Part shown: positions 35,270 to 45,380 of the stretch, piece by piece
Numbering within the stretch: position 1 is the stretch's first letter
How the letters are laid out: each line of letters starts with the position of its first letter
From: Planctellipticum sp942493135
GTDB lineage: Bacteria > Planctomycetota > Planctomycetia > Planctomycetales > Planctomycetaceae
Direction: 5' to 3'
Length of the DNA: 64,000 bases
Assembly (NCBI GenBank): GCA_942493135.1
Contig: OW818684.1
Coordinates: 2,418,001 to 2,482,000 of the forward strand
Made by a program: the position numbers and the translations under genes
Notes under the pieces: model-generated
The model's database searches: none
What the model was told of the DNA's origin: nothing
Seen by the model: only the letters and a program-made list of their open reading frames with translations

Positions 35270-36610
35270 CTACGGCTTCGCCAGCGAGACGCAGATCAGC
35301 TCTTTGTCGTTCCGGGCAAAGACGCACTTGCGGGCGAAGGCCGGATGCGACCAGACCACGTCTCGCCGCTGAGCCGGTCCGGTCGGTTCCAGCAAGTGGG
35401 CCCGGCTGATTTCCGTGTACCTCGTCGGGCTGAGTTGCGCCAGGATCAGGTCGCCGTTCTCGCTGCAGAGGACATAGCCGTTTTCGTATTTGACGATGAA
35501 GGCGTTGCCCCAGCGGAGCGACGATCCGCTCGTCGGTGCGAACGTCTCCCACTTCCGGTCCCCGGTCGCCAGATCCAGGCAGCGGAACTCGCCGTAGCTG
35601 TCCACTCCGTAAATCTGCTCGCCATCGATCACAGGCGTGCTGATCATGCAGTGCAGAGCGTCGGTCAGTCGCTCGTTGCGTCCTTTGCGCCGCCAGGCCA
35701 CCGACGCGGCCGGGCGATCCTGGGCGAGCTTCAGCAGCAGAGAACCATCGTAGAGAGCGCTCACGAACAGCAGGTTTTCATGAACCCGCGGGGTCGCGAC
35801 GGTCAGTCCCTCGCGGACTTCAAACGGCTCGTTCCAGTAGACTTCGCCGGTTTCCGGATTGAGCGAGCTGACAGCCGCCGGGTGCCAGACGATGAGCTGC
35901 CTCGCTCCGCCGGCTTCGACGATGATCGGCGAGCCGTAACCGGCGGCATGCCGGTCGGTCGAGTCGAGCGCCCGCCAGAGCTCCTTCCCGGTCTCCTTGT
36001 GGAACGCGACGACGGTCGTCCCCTCTCCGCCGACGAGGCAGATCAGCTTGTCGCCATCCAGCAGGGGATTCGACGAGTAGCCCCAGATCGGAACCGTTGT
36101 CCGGCCATAATCCTTCGCGAAGCTCTTCGACCAGACGACCTTGCCGGTGTCGGCTTCGAGGCAGAACAGATGCCCTTCCGCACCGAGCGTATAGACCCGG
36201 CCGTCGCGGACGACGGGGGTCGTCCGGGGCCCGGCGGGATAGCTCACCGTGTAGGGGCAATCGTACTCATGCTTCCAGACGAGCTCGCCGCTGGTCGCAT
36301 TCAGGCAGAGGACCCGCTCGGTCGAAGGCGTCAGCTTGCGCTCGAAGGGGTTGTCGGGATTGCGAGTTCCGTCGGGGAGTTGCTTGTCGGTGATGTAGAC
36401 CCGGTCGCCAACGACGGCCGGCCCGGCATAGCCGCCCCCCACCGGGACGCGCCACAGGACCGGCGGTCCCCCCTCTGGGAACTTTTCAACCAGTCCCGTT
36501 TCCCGCCAGACGCCATCGCGTTGCGGCCCCATCCACTGGGGCCAGTCGTCGGCCCGCACGGCCGTCGCCAGACCTACACAGAACACGCCGAGCAGTACGG
36601 ATTTGAACAT
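35270..36610 (-). CDS. Secreted PQQ-like beta-propeller protein
   Basis: 446 residues from ATG 36610 (upstream frame has no signal-like start). Signal peptide FKSVLLGVFCVGLATAVRADD. WPQWMGPQRDGVW opens the planctomycete-type PQQ_2 repeat protein, with blades such as VYTLGAEGHLFCLEADTGKVVWSK, LICLVGGEGTTVVAFHKETGKELW and SLNPETGEVYW. Most of these do not bind PQQ; role is unknown. Transcription reads away from the divergent small membrane-anchored gene. Confidence 0.88.
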   Translation of the reverse strand: MFKSVLLGVFCVGLATAVRADDWPQWMGPQRDGVWRETGLVEKFPEGGPPVLWRVPVGGGYAGPAVVGDRVYITDKQLPDGTRNPDNPFERKLTPSTERVLCLNATSGELVWKHEYDCPYTVSYPAGPRTTPVVRDGRVYTLGAEGHLFCLEADTGKVVWSKSFAKDYGRTTVPIWGYSSNPLLDGDKLICLVGGEGTTVVAFHKETGKELWRALDSTDRHAAGYGSPIIVEAGGARQLIVWHPAAVSSLNPETGEVYWNEPFEVREGLTVATPRVHENLLFVSALYDGSLLLKLAQDRPAASVAWRRKGRNERLTDALHCMISTPVIDGEQIYGVDSYGEFRCLDLATGDRKWETFAPTSGSSLRWGNAFIVKYENGYVLCSENGDLILAQLSPTRYTEISRAHLLEPTGPAQRRDVVWSHPAFARKCVFARNDKELICVSLAKP

Positions 36611-36813
36611 CGCGAAGAACCTTCGTCTCGACACCCTGGAGAACCGGGTTTCACGATACCGGCCGGCTGTCCGCAGAACTAGCCGTTGATCCGGATGCCG
36701 GTTCGCGACGTTCTTCCGGAAAGGCTCGCCTTGCCTCACGTTAGCAGAGCGTGCACGATCGTCTTGAATCGTTCATCCCGCCACGTTGCACTCCGGACGC
36801 CGATCGAGACCTC

Positions 36814-37200
36814 ATGGAACTCGTTTTTCTGATCGTACCGGTTCTGATTGCGCTCATGGTGGTGATCCGGATCGGCGCCGGCGTATTCGACCACAGCCGG
36901 ATCAGCGCCTACGTGGCGTCGCTCGGCGGAGAACTGCTGTCGTGCAGATGGACTCCATTCGGCCCGGGCTGGTACGGCGAGAAACGGGAACGGATCTACG
37001 CCATCCGTTACCTCGACAGTGACGGCAGCGAGCACAGCGCCTACTGCAAAACCAGCTTCTGGGCCGGCGTCTACTTCACCGAAGACCGGATCGTCCGCCA
37101 GTCGGCCGCCGCACCGACGGAACGGGAATCGCTCGTCGACGAGAACCGTCGGCTGCATCAGGAAATCGCCCGGCTCAAACGCCGGCTCGGGGAGCAGTGA
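36814..37200 (+). CDS. Small membrane-anchored protein with coiled-coil C-terminus
   Basis: 128 residues from ATG 36814 (MELVFLIVPVLIALMVVIRI, a membrane segment); an upstream in-frame start at 36751 would weaken the signal-anchor. A ~70-residue domain (RWTPFGPGWYGEKRERIYAIRYLDSDGSEHSAYCKTSFWAGVYFTEDRI, in pieces) precedes a coiled coil (LVDENRRLHQEIARLKRRL). Family not recognised. Divergent from the propeller gene. Confidence 0.7.
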   Translation: MELVFLIVPVLIALMVVIRIGAGVFDHSRISAYVASLGGELLSCRWTPFGPGWYGEKRERIYAIRYLDSDGSEHSAYCKTSFWAGVYFTEDRIVRQSAAAPTERESLVDENRRLHQEIARLKRRLGEQ

Positions 37201-37307
37201 GGTAGTTATGGCGCGGAAACGAAACGGCTGGAAGTGAGAGGCAACCAGTTCGGGCACTTCGGTTATTATCGACCGTCGTCGCACCCATTGAGTCCGGAGT
37301 TCGCCCG

Positions 37308-37658
37308 ATGGCCAGAGGATTTCTGCACGAGCCGGGCGACAACGTCACGCTCGCGGGACTCGACGGAGTCTGCCGTTTTAAAACCGACTGCAGCATCAGC
37401 TTTGATCTCGGACGTCGAGAACCTGGCTTGTTTGATGTGATCGGGTACGTTGAACTCCATTTCCCGACGACGAATCCGTTCTGCCCGGTTCAGATGCGCC
37501 TCTGGCTGAGTTCGGGAAATGAAGACGAACTGGCCGTCGACTCGCTGATGCGAGACCTCTTCGCCGCGTTCGCAATTCCGCAGGACACGAAGTATGAGCT
37601 GCACATCATTTTTGGCGGCAACAGCATTTTGCACATGAATCGCAACGACGTGTTCTGA
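37308..37658 (+). CDS. Small protein of unknown function
   Basis: 116 residues, ATG 37308 with cggag eight bases upstream. Cytoplasmic, with VELHFPTTNPFCPVQMRL and DLFAAFAIPQDTKYELHIIFGG, consistent with an alpha/beta fold. No domain recognised. Ends 27 bp before the convergent helicase gene's stop. Codon use is in line with neighbours, so I consider it a real gene. Confidence 0.6.
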   Translation: MARGFLHEPGDNVTLAGLDGVCRFKTDCSISFDLGRREPGLFDVIGYVELHFPTTNPFCPVQMRLWLSSGNEDELAVDSLMRDLFAAFAIPQDTKYELHIIFGGNSILHMNRNDVF

Positions 37659-37685
37659 GAGAATTCGCCGGCGCCTGGCCATCGC

Positions 37686-40007
37686 TCATCTCAACCCCAC
37701 CGGTTGCAGCGGGCACTTCGCAGCGATAAAGGATTCCCGGCGCTCGTCCGAGGCAAACTCCACCGTCACGGTCCGGTGCCGGGACATCCCGGAGACTTCG
37801 ACGACCGTTCCCAGGCCGTACCGCGGATGCCGGACCTGCATCCCCAGAGCGAAGCCCTGCGGCAGTTCCGCGGCCTGCAGCACTCCGCTCTGCAGCGCTG
37901 CTCCAGTGGTCAGGAGCGGCCGACCGTCACCCATCGCCGCCCGCAGGGCCGAGAGACGGTCGGCCTTGTCAGCAACCGTTATCGCCGGCGGGAGTTTCTC
38001 GCGGGCTCGCAGCGGTCGAGCCGGTTCTTCCTCAATGTCGTCCAGAGGAAAGTCCAGCCCGCCGCAGTCGCGATGGATGGCGTCGACTTCGCTGAAGAAG
38101 TCGCTGGGAATCGTGCTGAGGCTCCGACCGTGCAGCTCCCGCCGGAGCGTGTGCGTCAGGACGAGTTTTTCCTCGGCCCGCGTGATCCCGACGAACAGCA
38201 GCCGGCGTTCTTCTTCGAGCTGCGAGGGATCGTTGTTCCGCAGCGATCGCTCGTGCGGGATGAGGTTTTGCTCGACGGCGACGAGGTACACGCAGGGAAA
38301 CTCCAGGCCCTTCGCCGCGTGCAGCGTCATCAGGGTCACCGCTCCGGATTCCGCGTCCAGGCTGTCGAGATCCTGCGCCAGGCTCGCCGATTCGAGAAAA
38401 CCCGTCAGCGCCGGAATGTCATTCGCCGCCTCGCGGGCGGTCTGTTCGTCGTACTGCCGGGCGGCTGAGATCAGTTCGTCGACGTTCGACTTGCGCTGCA
38501 TGTCCTCTTCGGAGGCATCCACCGTCCAGTGATGCCCGTAGCCGGTCCGCGCCAACACCGCCTGCAGCAGGTCGACGACCAACCCCGTTCGCGCGACGTG
38601 GGACAGTTCGTCGATCAGGTCCGCAAACTGTCGCAGTGCCGCCGCGGCCCGCTTGGGAAGTTTGGGAACCCGGCTGGCACTCCGGGCGACTTCCAGCATC
38701 GGAATCTGCACTTCATCCGACCAGCGGAGCATCCGATCGAGCGACGTCTTGCCGATGCCACGCGTGGGGACGTTGACCACGCGCTGAAACGCGGCCCGGT
38801 CCTGCGGGTTCTCGATCAGCCGCAGATACGCCAGCAGGTCCTTCACTTCCGAACGTTCGTAAAACGCCACTCCGCCAGCAAGCTGGAAGGGAATCTTCCG
38901 CCGGGCCAGGGACGTTTCCAGCGACCGGGACAGCGAATTGACCCGATAGAAGATTGCAAAGTCGGACCAGCGACGCTGGCCGGACTTCACCAGTTCGTGG
39001 ATCTCGGCCGCGATCGAGTCGGCCTCCTGCCGGCCGTCGTCGTACCGGCGGAACTCGACCGGCGCACCGGCCGGGCGGTTCGACTTCAGCGTCTTGTGCT
39101 TTCGCTGGCGGTTGTGGGCGATCAGCGTGTCGGCGGCCCGCAGGATCTCCGGCGTGCTGCGGAAGTTGTCCTCCAGCCGGACGACGCGGACCTGCGGAAA
39201 ATCCCGTTCGAAACGGAGAATGTTTTCGATCTGCGCTCCGCGCCATCCGTAGATCGACTGGTCCGGATCGCCGGTGGCGCACAGGTTCGGCAGTTCCTGC
39301 GAAAGCTGGGCGACAATCTGATACTGCGCCCGATTGGTGTCCTGGTACTCGTCGACGAGGACGAACCGGAACCGCCGGTCCCACATCCGCCGCAGCTCTT
39401 CATGCTGCTGCAGCAGCATCGCCATGTGGACCAGCAGGTCGTCGAAGTCCACGGCGTTCGCGGCCAGCAGCCGCTTCTGGTATTCGGGATAGACGCGCGA
39501 GACGACCGATTGAAAGTGATCGCCGACCCGCTCCTGGTACATCTCGCGATAGCGTTCGGGGGTGATCAGTTCGTTCTTGGCCTGACTGATCCGCTGCCCC
39601 ACCTTGGCGGGCGGGAAGTGCGTCGCGTCGATGTCCTGGTCGTGCAGCACCTGCTTCAGGAGCTGGTGCTGTTCGGACGTGTCAAAGATCGAGAAGTTGG
39701 CTTCCAGCCCGACCGCCCGTCCCTGTTCGCGGAGCATCCGCGCGCAGAACCGGTGGAACGTGCTGACCCAGATGCGCGAACCGGGGAGCAGTTTCTGCAC
39801 CCGCTCGGCCATTTCGCGGGAGGCTTTGTTGGTGAACGTGATGGCCAGGATGTCGCGCGGATCGACGCCGCGCTCGATCAGCCGGGCAATCCGCCGGGTG
39901 ATGACGCGAGTCTTTCCCGATCCGGGGCCGGCCAGAACCAGGAGCGGTCCCTCGAAGTGCTCGACGGCTTCCCGCTGACTCGGCGTCAGATCATCCGCAG
40001 CGGACAC
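37686..40007 (-). CDS. uvrD: UvrD/PcrA family DNA helicase
   Basis: 773 residues if read from the GTG at 40007, which has agggag at correct spacing; a GTG at 40016 is also in frame but its Shine-Dalgarno would be too close. SF1A helicase motifs: AGPGSGKTRVITRRIARL (Walker A), ITFTNKASREM, VLVDEYQDTNRAQYQI (DEYQDT, motif II), GDPDQSIYGWRGAQ, LMTLHAAKGLEFPCVYLV (motif V), and RRLLFVGITRAEEKL. Works in nucleotide-excision and mismatch repair or plasmid replication. C-terminal Tudor-like tail present (VRHPRYGLGTVVEVSG). Confidence 0.95.
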   Translation of the reverse strand: MSAADDLTPSQREAVEHFEGPLLVLAGPGSGKTRVITRRIARLIERGVDPRDILAITFTNKASREMAERVQKLLPGSRIWVSTFHRFCARMLREQGRAVGLEANFSIFDTSEQHQLLKQVLHDQDIDATHFPPAKVGQRISQAKNELITPERYREMYQERVGDHFQSVVSRVYPEYQKRLLAANAVDFDDLLVHMAMLLQQHEELRRMWDRRFRFVLVDEYQDTNRAQYQIVAQLSQELPNLCATGDPDQSIYGWRGAQIENILRFERDFPQVRVVRLEDNFRSTPEILRAADTLIAHNRQRKHKTLKSNRPAGAPVEFRRYDDGRQEADSIAAEIHELVKSGQRRWSDFAIFYRVNSLSRSLETSLARRKIPFQLAGGVAFYERSEVKDLLAYLRLIENPQDRAAFQRVVNVPTRGIGKTSLDRMLRWSDEVQIPMLEVARSASRVPKLPKRAAAALRQFADLIDELSHVARTGLVVDLLQAVLARTGYGHHWTVDASEEDMQRKSNVDELISAARQYDEQTAREAANDIPALTGFLESASLAQDLDSLDAESGAVTLMTLHAAKGLEFPCVYLVAVEQNLIPHERSLRNNDPSQLEEERRLLFVGITRAEEKLVLTHTLRRELHGRSLSTIPSDFFSEVDAIHRDCGGLDFPLDDIEEEPARPLRAREKLPPAITVADKADRLSALRAAMGDGRPLLTTGAALQSGVLQAAELPQGFALGMQVRHPRYGLGTVVEVSGMSRHRTVTVEFASDERRESFIAAKCPLQPVGLR

Positions 40008-40109
40008 GCGATTCACTCCCTTGGCAGCCTGTCGTCAGCCCTGACCGACAACCAGTTTACGCGGCAATCGACCCGTTGCCTACCGGCGTTACCCGCACCG
40101 ACTTTTGGT

Positions 40110-40198
40110 GTGGCCGGGGCTGGACCGAAGGGAAGCCCCGGTCTTCGGTCGCAATCCCAGCCCGGGGCTTCGCGACGACGCTCCAGCCCCGGCCACCC
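40110..40198. repeat. REP-like hairpin element
   Basis: Outer arms gtggccggggctgg (40110-40123) and ccagccccggccac (40183-40196) form a perfect 14-bp inverted repeat. The right part, 40162-40198, is the second copy of the 37-bp repeat seen at 21591-21627 (36/37). Inside are smaller gccccgg hairpins. It lies between the helicase start and the LRR lipoprotein. Confidence 0.9.
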
Positions 40199-40320
40199 GT
40201 GACTGGAGAATTGAGCCTCGCGCGAACAAGTCGGCGATTTGCGTCCGCCCCGGCGGCCCGGTACCTTGATTGATTCGGCTGATTCGCCAGTTGTCACTCT
40301 CGCCTGCAAGGTTGATTCTC

Positions 40321-41637
40321 ATGTTTCGTCGGTTGCTGCCTGTCTGGGCGCTCACGTTGTCCTGTCTCGTCGGCTGCCCGTCTGCGCCGGCTCCCGAGAA
40401 GAAGCCGGAAGCCGAAGCCGCTCCTGCCGTCACGGCGACGCCGGACGATCCGGCGGTCGTTCAGGCCCTCAAGGATGCCGGGGGGGAACTTCAGCTCAAT
40501 AAGGACAAGCAGGTCGTGGCGGTCGACCTGACCAACATCTCCATGGAAGACGAAGCGAAGGCCACCGAACTGCTGACGGACGTCGCGAAACTCCCGGAAC
40601 TGGAAGTTCTACGAATCCTCGGCCCCGGCGTGAACAACGAGACCTTCAAGCTGGTCGCCGGTCTGAAGAAGATCCGCATCCTTGAACTGCGCAACACGAA
40701 GGTCAACGACGAAGGCGCCGCCATCGTCGCGGGATTCAGCAACCTGACGAATCTGCTGGCCCGCCGGACCGACTTTACCGACAGCGCCCTGGACAAGCTG
40801 GCTGTCCTGAAGAATCTGCGACAGCTCGACCTGCGGTTCACGAACATGTCCGATGCGGGCATGGCGGATTTGAGCAAAAAGTTCCCGAATCTGACGTCGC
40901 TCAAGCTCGAAGGAAGCAAGGTCACCAGCAAAGGAGTCGAGCCGATCAGCCAGTGTACGAAGCTGACCGAGTTGAATCTCTGGGGCGGGAGTTTCGACGA
41001 CGCCAGCCTGGCACAACTCAAGACGCTGACGAACCTGACCGCGCTCGAACTCGACGACACTCGTCTGAAAGACGCCGGCCTGGAGGCCCTCGCCCCGCTC
41101 AAGAAGCTGAAGTTTCTCTCGCTCGTGCGAACTCAGGTCGGCAACAAGGGAATTGCGATCGTCAAGGAGATGAAAGACCTCAACCGGCTGCTGCTGCGGG
41201 ATACGCTGGTCCGCGACGACGGTCTGGCGAATATCGCCGACCTGACCGGTTTGAAGGAACTGGACCTCAGCGAAGGGATCTTCGGCGACCCCGGCATGAA
41301 GCACCTGGAGAAACTGACGAACCTGGAGAGCCTGAAGCTCTGGTCGACCGGCGTCACGGACGAAGGGCTCAAATCGCTCGCCGGGCTGAAGAAGCTGCGC
41401 AATCTCAGCCTGCAGAACACGCAGGTCTCGGACGAAGCCCTGAAGGTGCTGGCCGGTCTGACGGAACTGGAGGATCTCAACCTGGCGGATACTCAGCTCA
41501 CGAACGAAGCCCTGAAGACGGTCGCCGGCTTCAAGAAGCTCAAGACGCTGAACCTGAGCAACAGCATCAACTTCACGAGCAGCGGGGTGGAAGAGCTGAA
41601 GAAGGCTCTGCCGGAATTGGCCGTTTCCGGGCCGTAG
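40321..41637 (+). CDS. Leucine-rich-repeat lipoprotein
   Basis: 438 residues from ATG 40321. Lipobox CLVGC, then a Pro/Ala-rich linker and ~13 repeats of the RI-like/SDS22-type LRR (LR.L.L..T...D.GL..L..L..L), e.g. GLKELDLSEGIFGDPGMKHL and GLKKLRNLSLQNTQVSDEAL. Planctomycete LRR proteins of this type are exported and of unknown ligand. Followed by a clear rho-independent terminator. Confidence 0.88.
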   Translation: MFRRLLPVWALTLSCLVGCPSAPAPEKKPEAEAAPAVTATPDDPAVVQALKDAGGELQLNKDKQVVAVDLTNISMEDEAKATELLTDVAKLPELEVLRILGPGVNNETFKLVAGLKKIRILELRNTKVNDEGAAIVAGFSNLTNLLARRTDFTDSALDKLAVLKNLRQLDLRFTNMSDAGMADLSKKFPNLTSLKLEGSKVTSKGVEPISQCTKLTELNLWGGSFDDASLAQLKTLTNLTALELDDTRLKDAGLEALAPLKKLKFLSLVRTQVGNKGIAIVKEMKDLNRLLLRDTLVRDDGLANIADLTGLKELDLSEGIFGDPGMKHLEKLTNLESLKLWSTGVTDEGLKSLAGLKKLRNLSLQNTQVSDEALKVLAGLTELEDLNLADTQLTNEALKTVAGFKKLKTLNLSNSINFTSSGVEELKKALPELAVSGP

Positions 41638-41662
41638 GCCGATGAAGGCGAATCGTTGATCG

Positions 41663-41706
41663 CCGGAGAAGAGGGTGACGTTGCGTTGCTTTCTTCTCCG
41701 GTTTTT
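41663..41706 (+). terminator. Rho-independent terminator of the LRR lipoprotein gene
   Basis: ccggagaaga (41663-41672) pairs with tcttctccgg (41692-41701), 10-bp stem, 19-nt loop, followed directly by ttttt and cgttctt. The loop is longer than usual. Located 26 bp after the LRR stop. Confidence 0.8.
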
Positions 41707-41968
41707 CGTTCTTCGACGACGTTCATCGCCCCTCCGGGGCTGTCAGTCAGTTGCTGACGGCTCAGGCACCCCGGGCTGACGCCGCGGGGCAACGATTCGG
41801 ATCGCCCCTGCCGGAGCTTTGCAGCATGTCCTCGCCTCGCTATTGACAGCCATCTTCGCTTCCTCATTGCCAGAGAAGCGACTTACCGACGAAGTCGAGT
41901 TCGTGCCGATCGACCGAGAAGAAACGCGGTTCCGCCTTCTTCTCTGGCTCTCGACTCCGGACTCTCGA
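41707..41968. other. Intergenic repeat-like sequence
   Basis: No gene. The first part contains modules such as gcccctccggggc, gtcagtcagttgctgac and ccccgggctgacgccgcgggg, palindromic and similar in style to those near 690-960. It separates the LRR terminator from the MFS gene end. Confidence 0.5.
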
Positions 41969-43570
41969 CTATTCCGGCAGCGGTTTGCCGCGGGTCTCCG
42001 GAGCGAACCAGATGGCGACCATGCCGACGACGTAGATCAGGCTCATCATCATGCCGGCTTTGGGGAGGCTGCCGCCGAAGGCGTCCATCAGGACGCCGGT
42101 CTGCAGAGCGCCGACCGCGGCCAGAATCCGGCCGAAGTTAAAGGCGAAACCCTGTCCCGTCGCCCGCACGCGGGTGCTGAACAGCTCCGGCAGATAAAGC
42201 GGCAGCCAGCCGTAGAATGACGCCGTGCACGCCCCGGCCATGAACGACGACACCAGAAAGAGCGTGTTATACTGGCTGTTGAAGTAATACAGAAACTCCG
42301 CCGACGCCAGCGCCAGCACGCACAGCATGAAGTACGCTGCCCGGCGGCCGAACCAGTCTCCCATCAGCGCCGCGACGATCGTTCCCAGGCAGGCCCCGGC
42401 CGCCAGCGAGATCTGCGTCCATTCGCGGGACTGAAATTCGTTGTTGGTGATCTCGCCGGCCCATTTGGGAGCCCATTGCGTCGATCCCCAGGTGCCCAGC
42501 AGTGCGACACCGCTCAGAAGTGCGCCTAGAACCATCAAATGCAGCGTTTTCTTCGTTTCAGCGGCGCCGCCTCCGCTGACGCGGAAGGCCCGGCTCAGAT
42601 ACTGCTTGACCGGAAACGTGTAGCCAAAGTACGCCACGGTCACGCCGATGACGGTTGCGAGCAGTTTCAGCGGCAGGGGGAGCACAAAATCTCCCACGCC
42701 TGGCAACGAGAACGACGGCGCCCAGGCGACGATCAGCGTAGCAGCTCCAATACCCCCGATCAGAACTCCGAGCAGGTCGCTGGTCGCCCAGTGGGACGTG
42801 CTGCCGGTCGCATTCTCATCTTCCCACTTCTGCGACTCCGGCACGAACAGCCGGATCAGAAACGTCAGCAGGGCCGGGGTGGTTCCCATCATCATCATCA
42901 GCCGCCAGCCCTTATAAGCCGTCAGAGTTGCGATGGTCTCCGTCGAGAGGCCGATCCCTCCCAGCCAGCCGGGGATCTGATCTTTCAACAGAGCATCGAG
43001 TCCCAGGCCGACCACGCCGACCACCAGGTAGCCGACGTTGGCTGCGGCGCCGATCAGGCCGGCCATGAAGGCCCGCGACTTGTTCGGCCAGACCTCCATG
43101 ACGAGCGCGACGCCGAGCGCCCATTCGCCCCCCATCCCCAGCGAGGCGATAAACCGCAGGACGGCGAGCTCTTCGACGGTCCGCGCCAGGCCGCAGGTTC
43201 CCGTAAAGAGAGCGTAGACCAGCACGCTGAGACTCATCGCACGCACGCGGCCGATCCGGTCCCCCAGCCAGCCGAAGACGACGCCTCCGGTCGCGGCACC
43301 GACCAGGAAGGTGGCAATGATGATGCCGAACCAGCGGCCGGCCACTTTCTTGACTTCGGTCTTCTGCGCCAGCAGTTCTTCGGTCTCCACGGCGGCGGGG
43401 TCGATTTCCGCGGCCGTCAGCAACAGATTCTCGACGGCGGCGTTGCCGACCATGGAAAACAGGCCCATCTCCGCTCCGTCGAACATCCAGCCCAACAATG
43501 CGGCGGTCAACGCCATCCAGAGACCGAACTTCGAGGGCTGGCGCGAGAGGATCGGGGCAGATTCGGTCAT
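41969..43570 (-). CDS. MFS transporter, SHS-like (sialate/lactate:H+ symporter type)
   Basis: 533 residues from ATG 43570. Twelve hydrophobic segments with the MFS motif FGWLGDRIGRVRAMSLSVLVYALFTG (G..GDR.GR) and the central long loop. The C-terminus ends APETRGKPLPE, as in sugar/lactate:H+ families. Longer than typical MFS, with a ~60-residue extra loop between helices 1-2. Substrate unknown. Divergent from a second MFS gene with 227 bp between, and the two share ~FLPETKGKALPE endings, so likely old paralogs. Confidence 0.85.
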   Translation of the reverse strand: MTESAPILSRQPSKFGLWMALTAALLGWMFDGAEMGLFSMVGNAAVENLLLTAAEIDPAAVETEELLAQKTEVKKVAGRWFGIIIATFLVGAATGGVVFGWLGDRIGRVRAMSLSVLVYALFTGTCGLARTVEELAVLRFIASLGMGGEWALGVALVMEVWPNKSRAFMAGLIGAAANVGYLVVGVVGLGLDALLKDQIPGWLGGIGLSTETIATLTAYKGWRLMMMMGTTPALLTFLIRLFVPESQKWEDENATGSTSHWATSDLLGVLIGGIGAATLIVAWAPSFSLPGVGDFVLPLPLKLLATVIGVTVAYFGYTFPVKQYLSRAFRVSGGGAAETKKTLHLMVLGALLSGVALLGTWGSTQWAPKWAGEITNNEFQSREWTQISLAAGACLGTIVAALMGDWFGRRAAYFMLCVLALASAEFLYYFNSQYNTLFLVSSFMAGACTASFYGWLPLYLPELFSTRVRATGQGFAFNFGRILAAVGALQTGVLMDAFGGSLPKAGMMMSLIYVVGMVAIWFAPETRGKPLPE

Positions 43571-43797
43571 CGGGAAGGGATCCGCTAAGGAGGCCAACGG
43601 CGGGCAGGTCACACAGTCCGGGCTCGATTGTGCGGACCGATCCTGCCGGACGCAATCGCCATATGCCGTTGTTTCGGGGGTTGGGCCAAATTCGCCGCGC
43701 GGGCATTTCGGCCGCTCGCGAGGCTTGCGACCGGTCCCGGATTCGGGTGTATTGGTGCCAAACCTGCGTCATCGTCAGTTTTCCGGGGGCCTTCGGC

Positions 43798-45330
43798 ATG
43801 CACGGTCTGGAAGAGTTTTCGTCGGATAAGTCCTCCAGTTCCGGCCCCTGGTGGCGTTTGATGACGCGGTACCACTGGTTCGTGTTGATGGTTGCCGCGC
43901 TCGGCTGGCTGTTCGACTGCCTCGATCAGCAGTTGTTCATTCTGGCCCGGCCCGCCGCCATGCGGGAGCTGATTCCCGAAACGACCGAGCTCACGGGGCC
44001 CCAACTCGATATCGCCCGCAGTTCCGCGGGGGATATCGCCACATCGATCTTCATTGCCGGCTGGGCCTTCGGCGGATTGATCTTCGGCATGCTGGGGGAC
44101 CGCATCGGCCGCGCCAAGACGATGATGATCACCATCCTGCTGTACTCGCTTTTCACCGGGCTCAGCTCGTTTTCCACCGGCCCCTGGGACTTTGCCTTCT
44201 ACCGGTTCCTGACCGGGTTGGGAGTCGGGGGCGAATTTGCCGTGGGGGTCTCGCTCGTTGCCGAGGTGATGCCCGGCCACGCGCGACCCTATACGCTCGG
44301 ATTGCTGCAGGCGCTGTCGGCGATCGGCAATCTCAGCGCCGCCTTCATCAACCTGGGACTGGGGCTCGCCGAAGAACAGGGGATGACCACCAGCCCCTGG
44401 CGGATCATGTTCCTGATCGGCGCCCTGCCGGCCCTGCTGGCCCTGGTCGTTCGCCGGAATCTGAAGGAACCGGAACAGTGGCAGAAAGCCAAGCACGACG
44501 ACGCCGTGAAGAAGCAGATGGGATCCTACTCGGAGCTCTTCCGCGATCCGCTGCTGCGGAAGCACGCGCTGCTCGGACTGCTTCTCGGCTGCTCCGGAAT
44601 CATCGGCCTCTGGTCGGTCGGCTTCTTCACGATGGACCTGATCGGCTACGTCCAGCGGAAGCCGGTGACGGCTCAGGTCTACGCGGAGAGAATTGCCGAA
44701 GCCCAGAAGAGCGGCGACGAAGCGGCGGTCGCGATGATCACCGAGCTGCGCGACTCCCTGGGAGATCCGAAGAAGCTGGAAGCGCTGAGCAAGGAGTCGA
44801 AGGAGGTCAAAGCCTCCATCGACGGCAAGATCAACGGGCAGGTCTCCGCCTGGCGCAGCTATGCGTCGATGGCGATTAACGTCGGGGCCTTCTTCGGGAT
44901 GTTCGGATTCGGCGCGCTGTCCCAGCGGATCGGCCGCAAACCGACATTCGTCATCGCGCTGATTTCCGCCTATGTCACGACCGTCTGTACCTTCTTGTTC
45001 CTCGAGGACTTCTGGCAGGTCTGGGTGATGGTTCCGTTGATGGGTTTCTGCCAGCTCTCATTGTTTGCCGGCTACGCCATCTACTTCCCGGAACTTTTCC
45101 CGACGCGGCTGCGTTCGACCGGAACCAGCTTCTGCTACAACGTCGGGCGGTTCGTCGCCGCCCTCGGACCGCTCATCAAGACCGTGCTTGAGTCCGGCTT
45201 CCGTTCCATGACCGATTCGCCGGACCAGGCCTTGCGTTACGCCGGGGCGACGATGTCGACGATCTTCCTGCTCGGCCTGTTCGTGCTGCCGTTCCTGCCC
45301 GAGACCAAGGGCAAAGCGCTGCCGGAGTAA
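43798..45330 (+). CDS. MFS transporter, SHS-like
   Basis: 510 residues from ATG 43798 (gggggc upstream). N-terminal LGWLFDCLDQQLFILARPAAM, GMLGDRIGRAKTMMITILLYSLFTG and the GEFAVGVSLVAEVMPGHAR stretch are hallmarks of the SHS/sialate-lactate symporter branch. Ends FLPETKGKALPE. A ~60-residue hydrophilic loop (residues ~285-350) with repeated K/E is unusual. Substrate unknown. Adjacent to xylulokinase, so sugar uptake is possible by proximity. Confidence 0.85.
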   Translation: MHGLEEFSSDKSSSSGPWWRLMTRYHWFVLMVAALGWLFDCLDQQLFILARPAAMRELIPETTELTGPQLDIARSSAGDIATSIFIAGWAFGGLIFGMLGDRIGRAKTMMITILLYSLFTGLSSFSTGPWDFAFYRFLTGLGVGGEFAVGVSLVAEVMPGHARPYTLGLLQALSAIGNLSAAFINLGLGLAEEQGMTTSPWRIMFLIGALPALLALVVRRNLKEPEQWQKAKHDDAVKKQMGSYSELFRDPLLRKHALLGLLLGCSGIIGLWSVGFFTMDLIGYVQRKPVTAQVYAERIAEAQKSGDEAAVAMITELRDSLGDPKKLEALSKESKEVKASIDGKINGQVSAWRSYASMAINVGAFFGMFGFGALSQRIGRKPTFVIALISAYVTTVCTFLFLEDFWQVWVMVPLMGFCQLSLFAGYAIYFPELFPTRLRSTGTSFCYNVGRFVAALGPLIKTVLESGFRSMTDSPDQALRYAGATMSTIFLLGLFVLPFLPETKGKALPE

Positions 45331-45380
45331 TTGGCCCGTCGGCGAAGAGAAGATCTCGCGCAACGATGCAGCGGCAAGAA

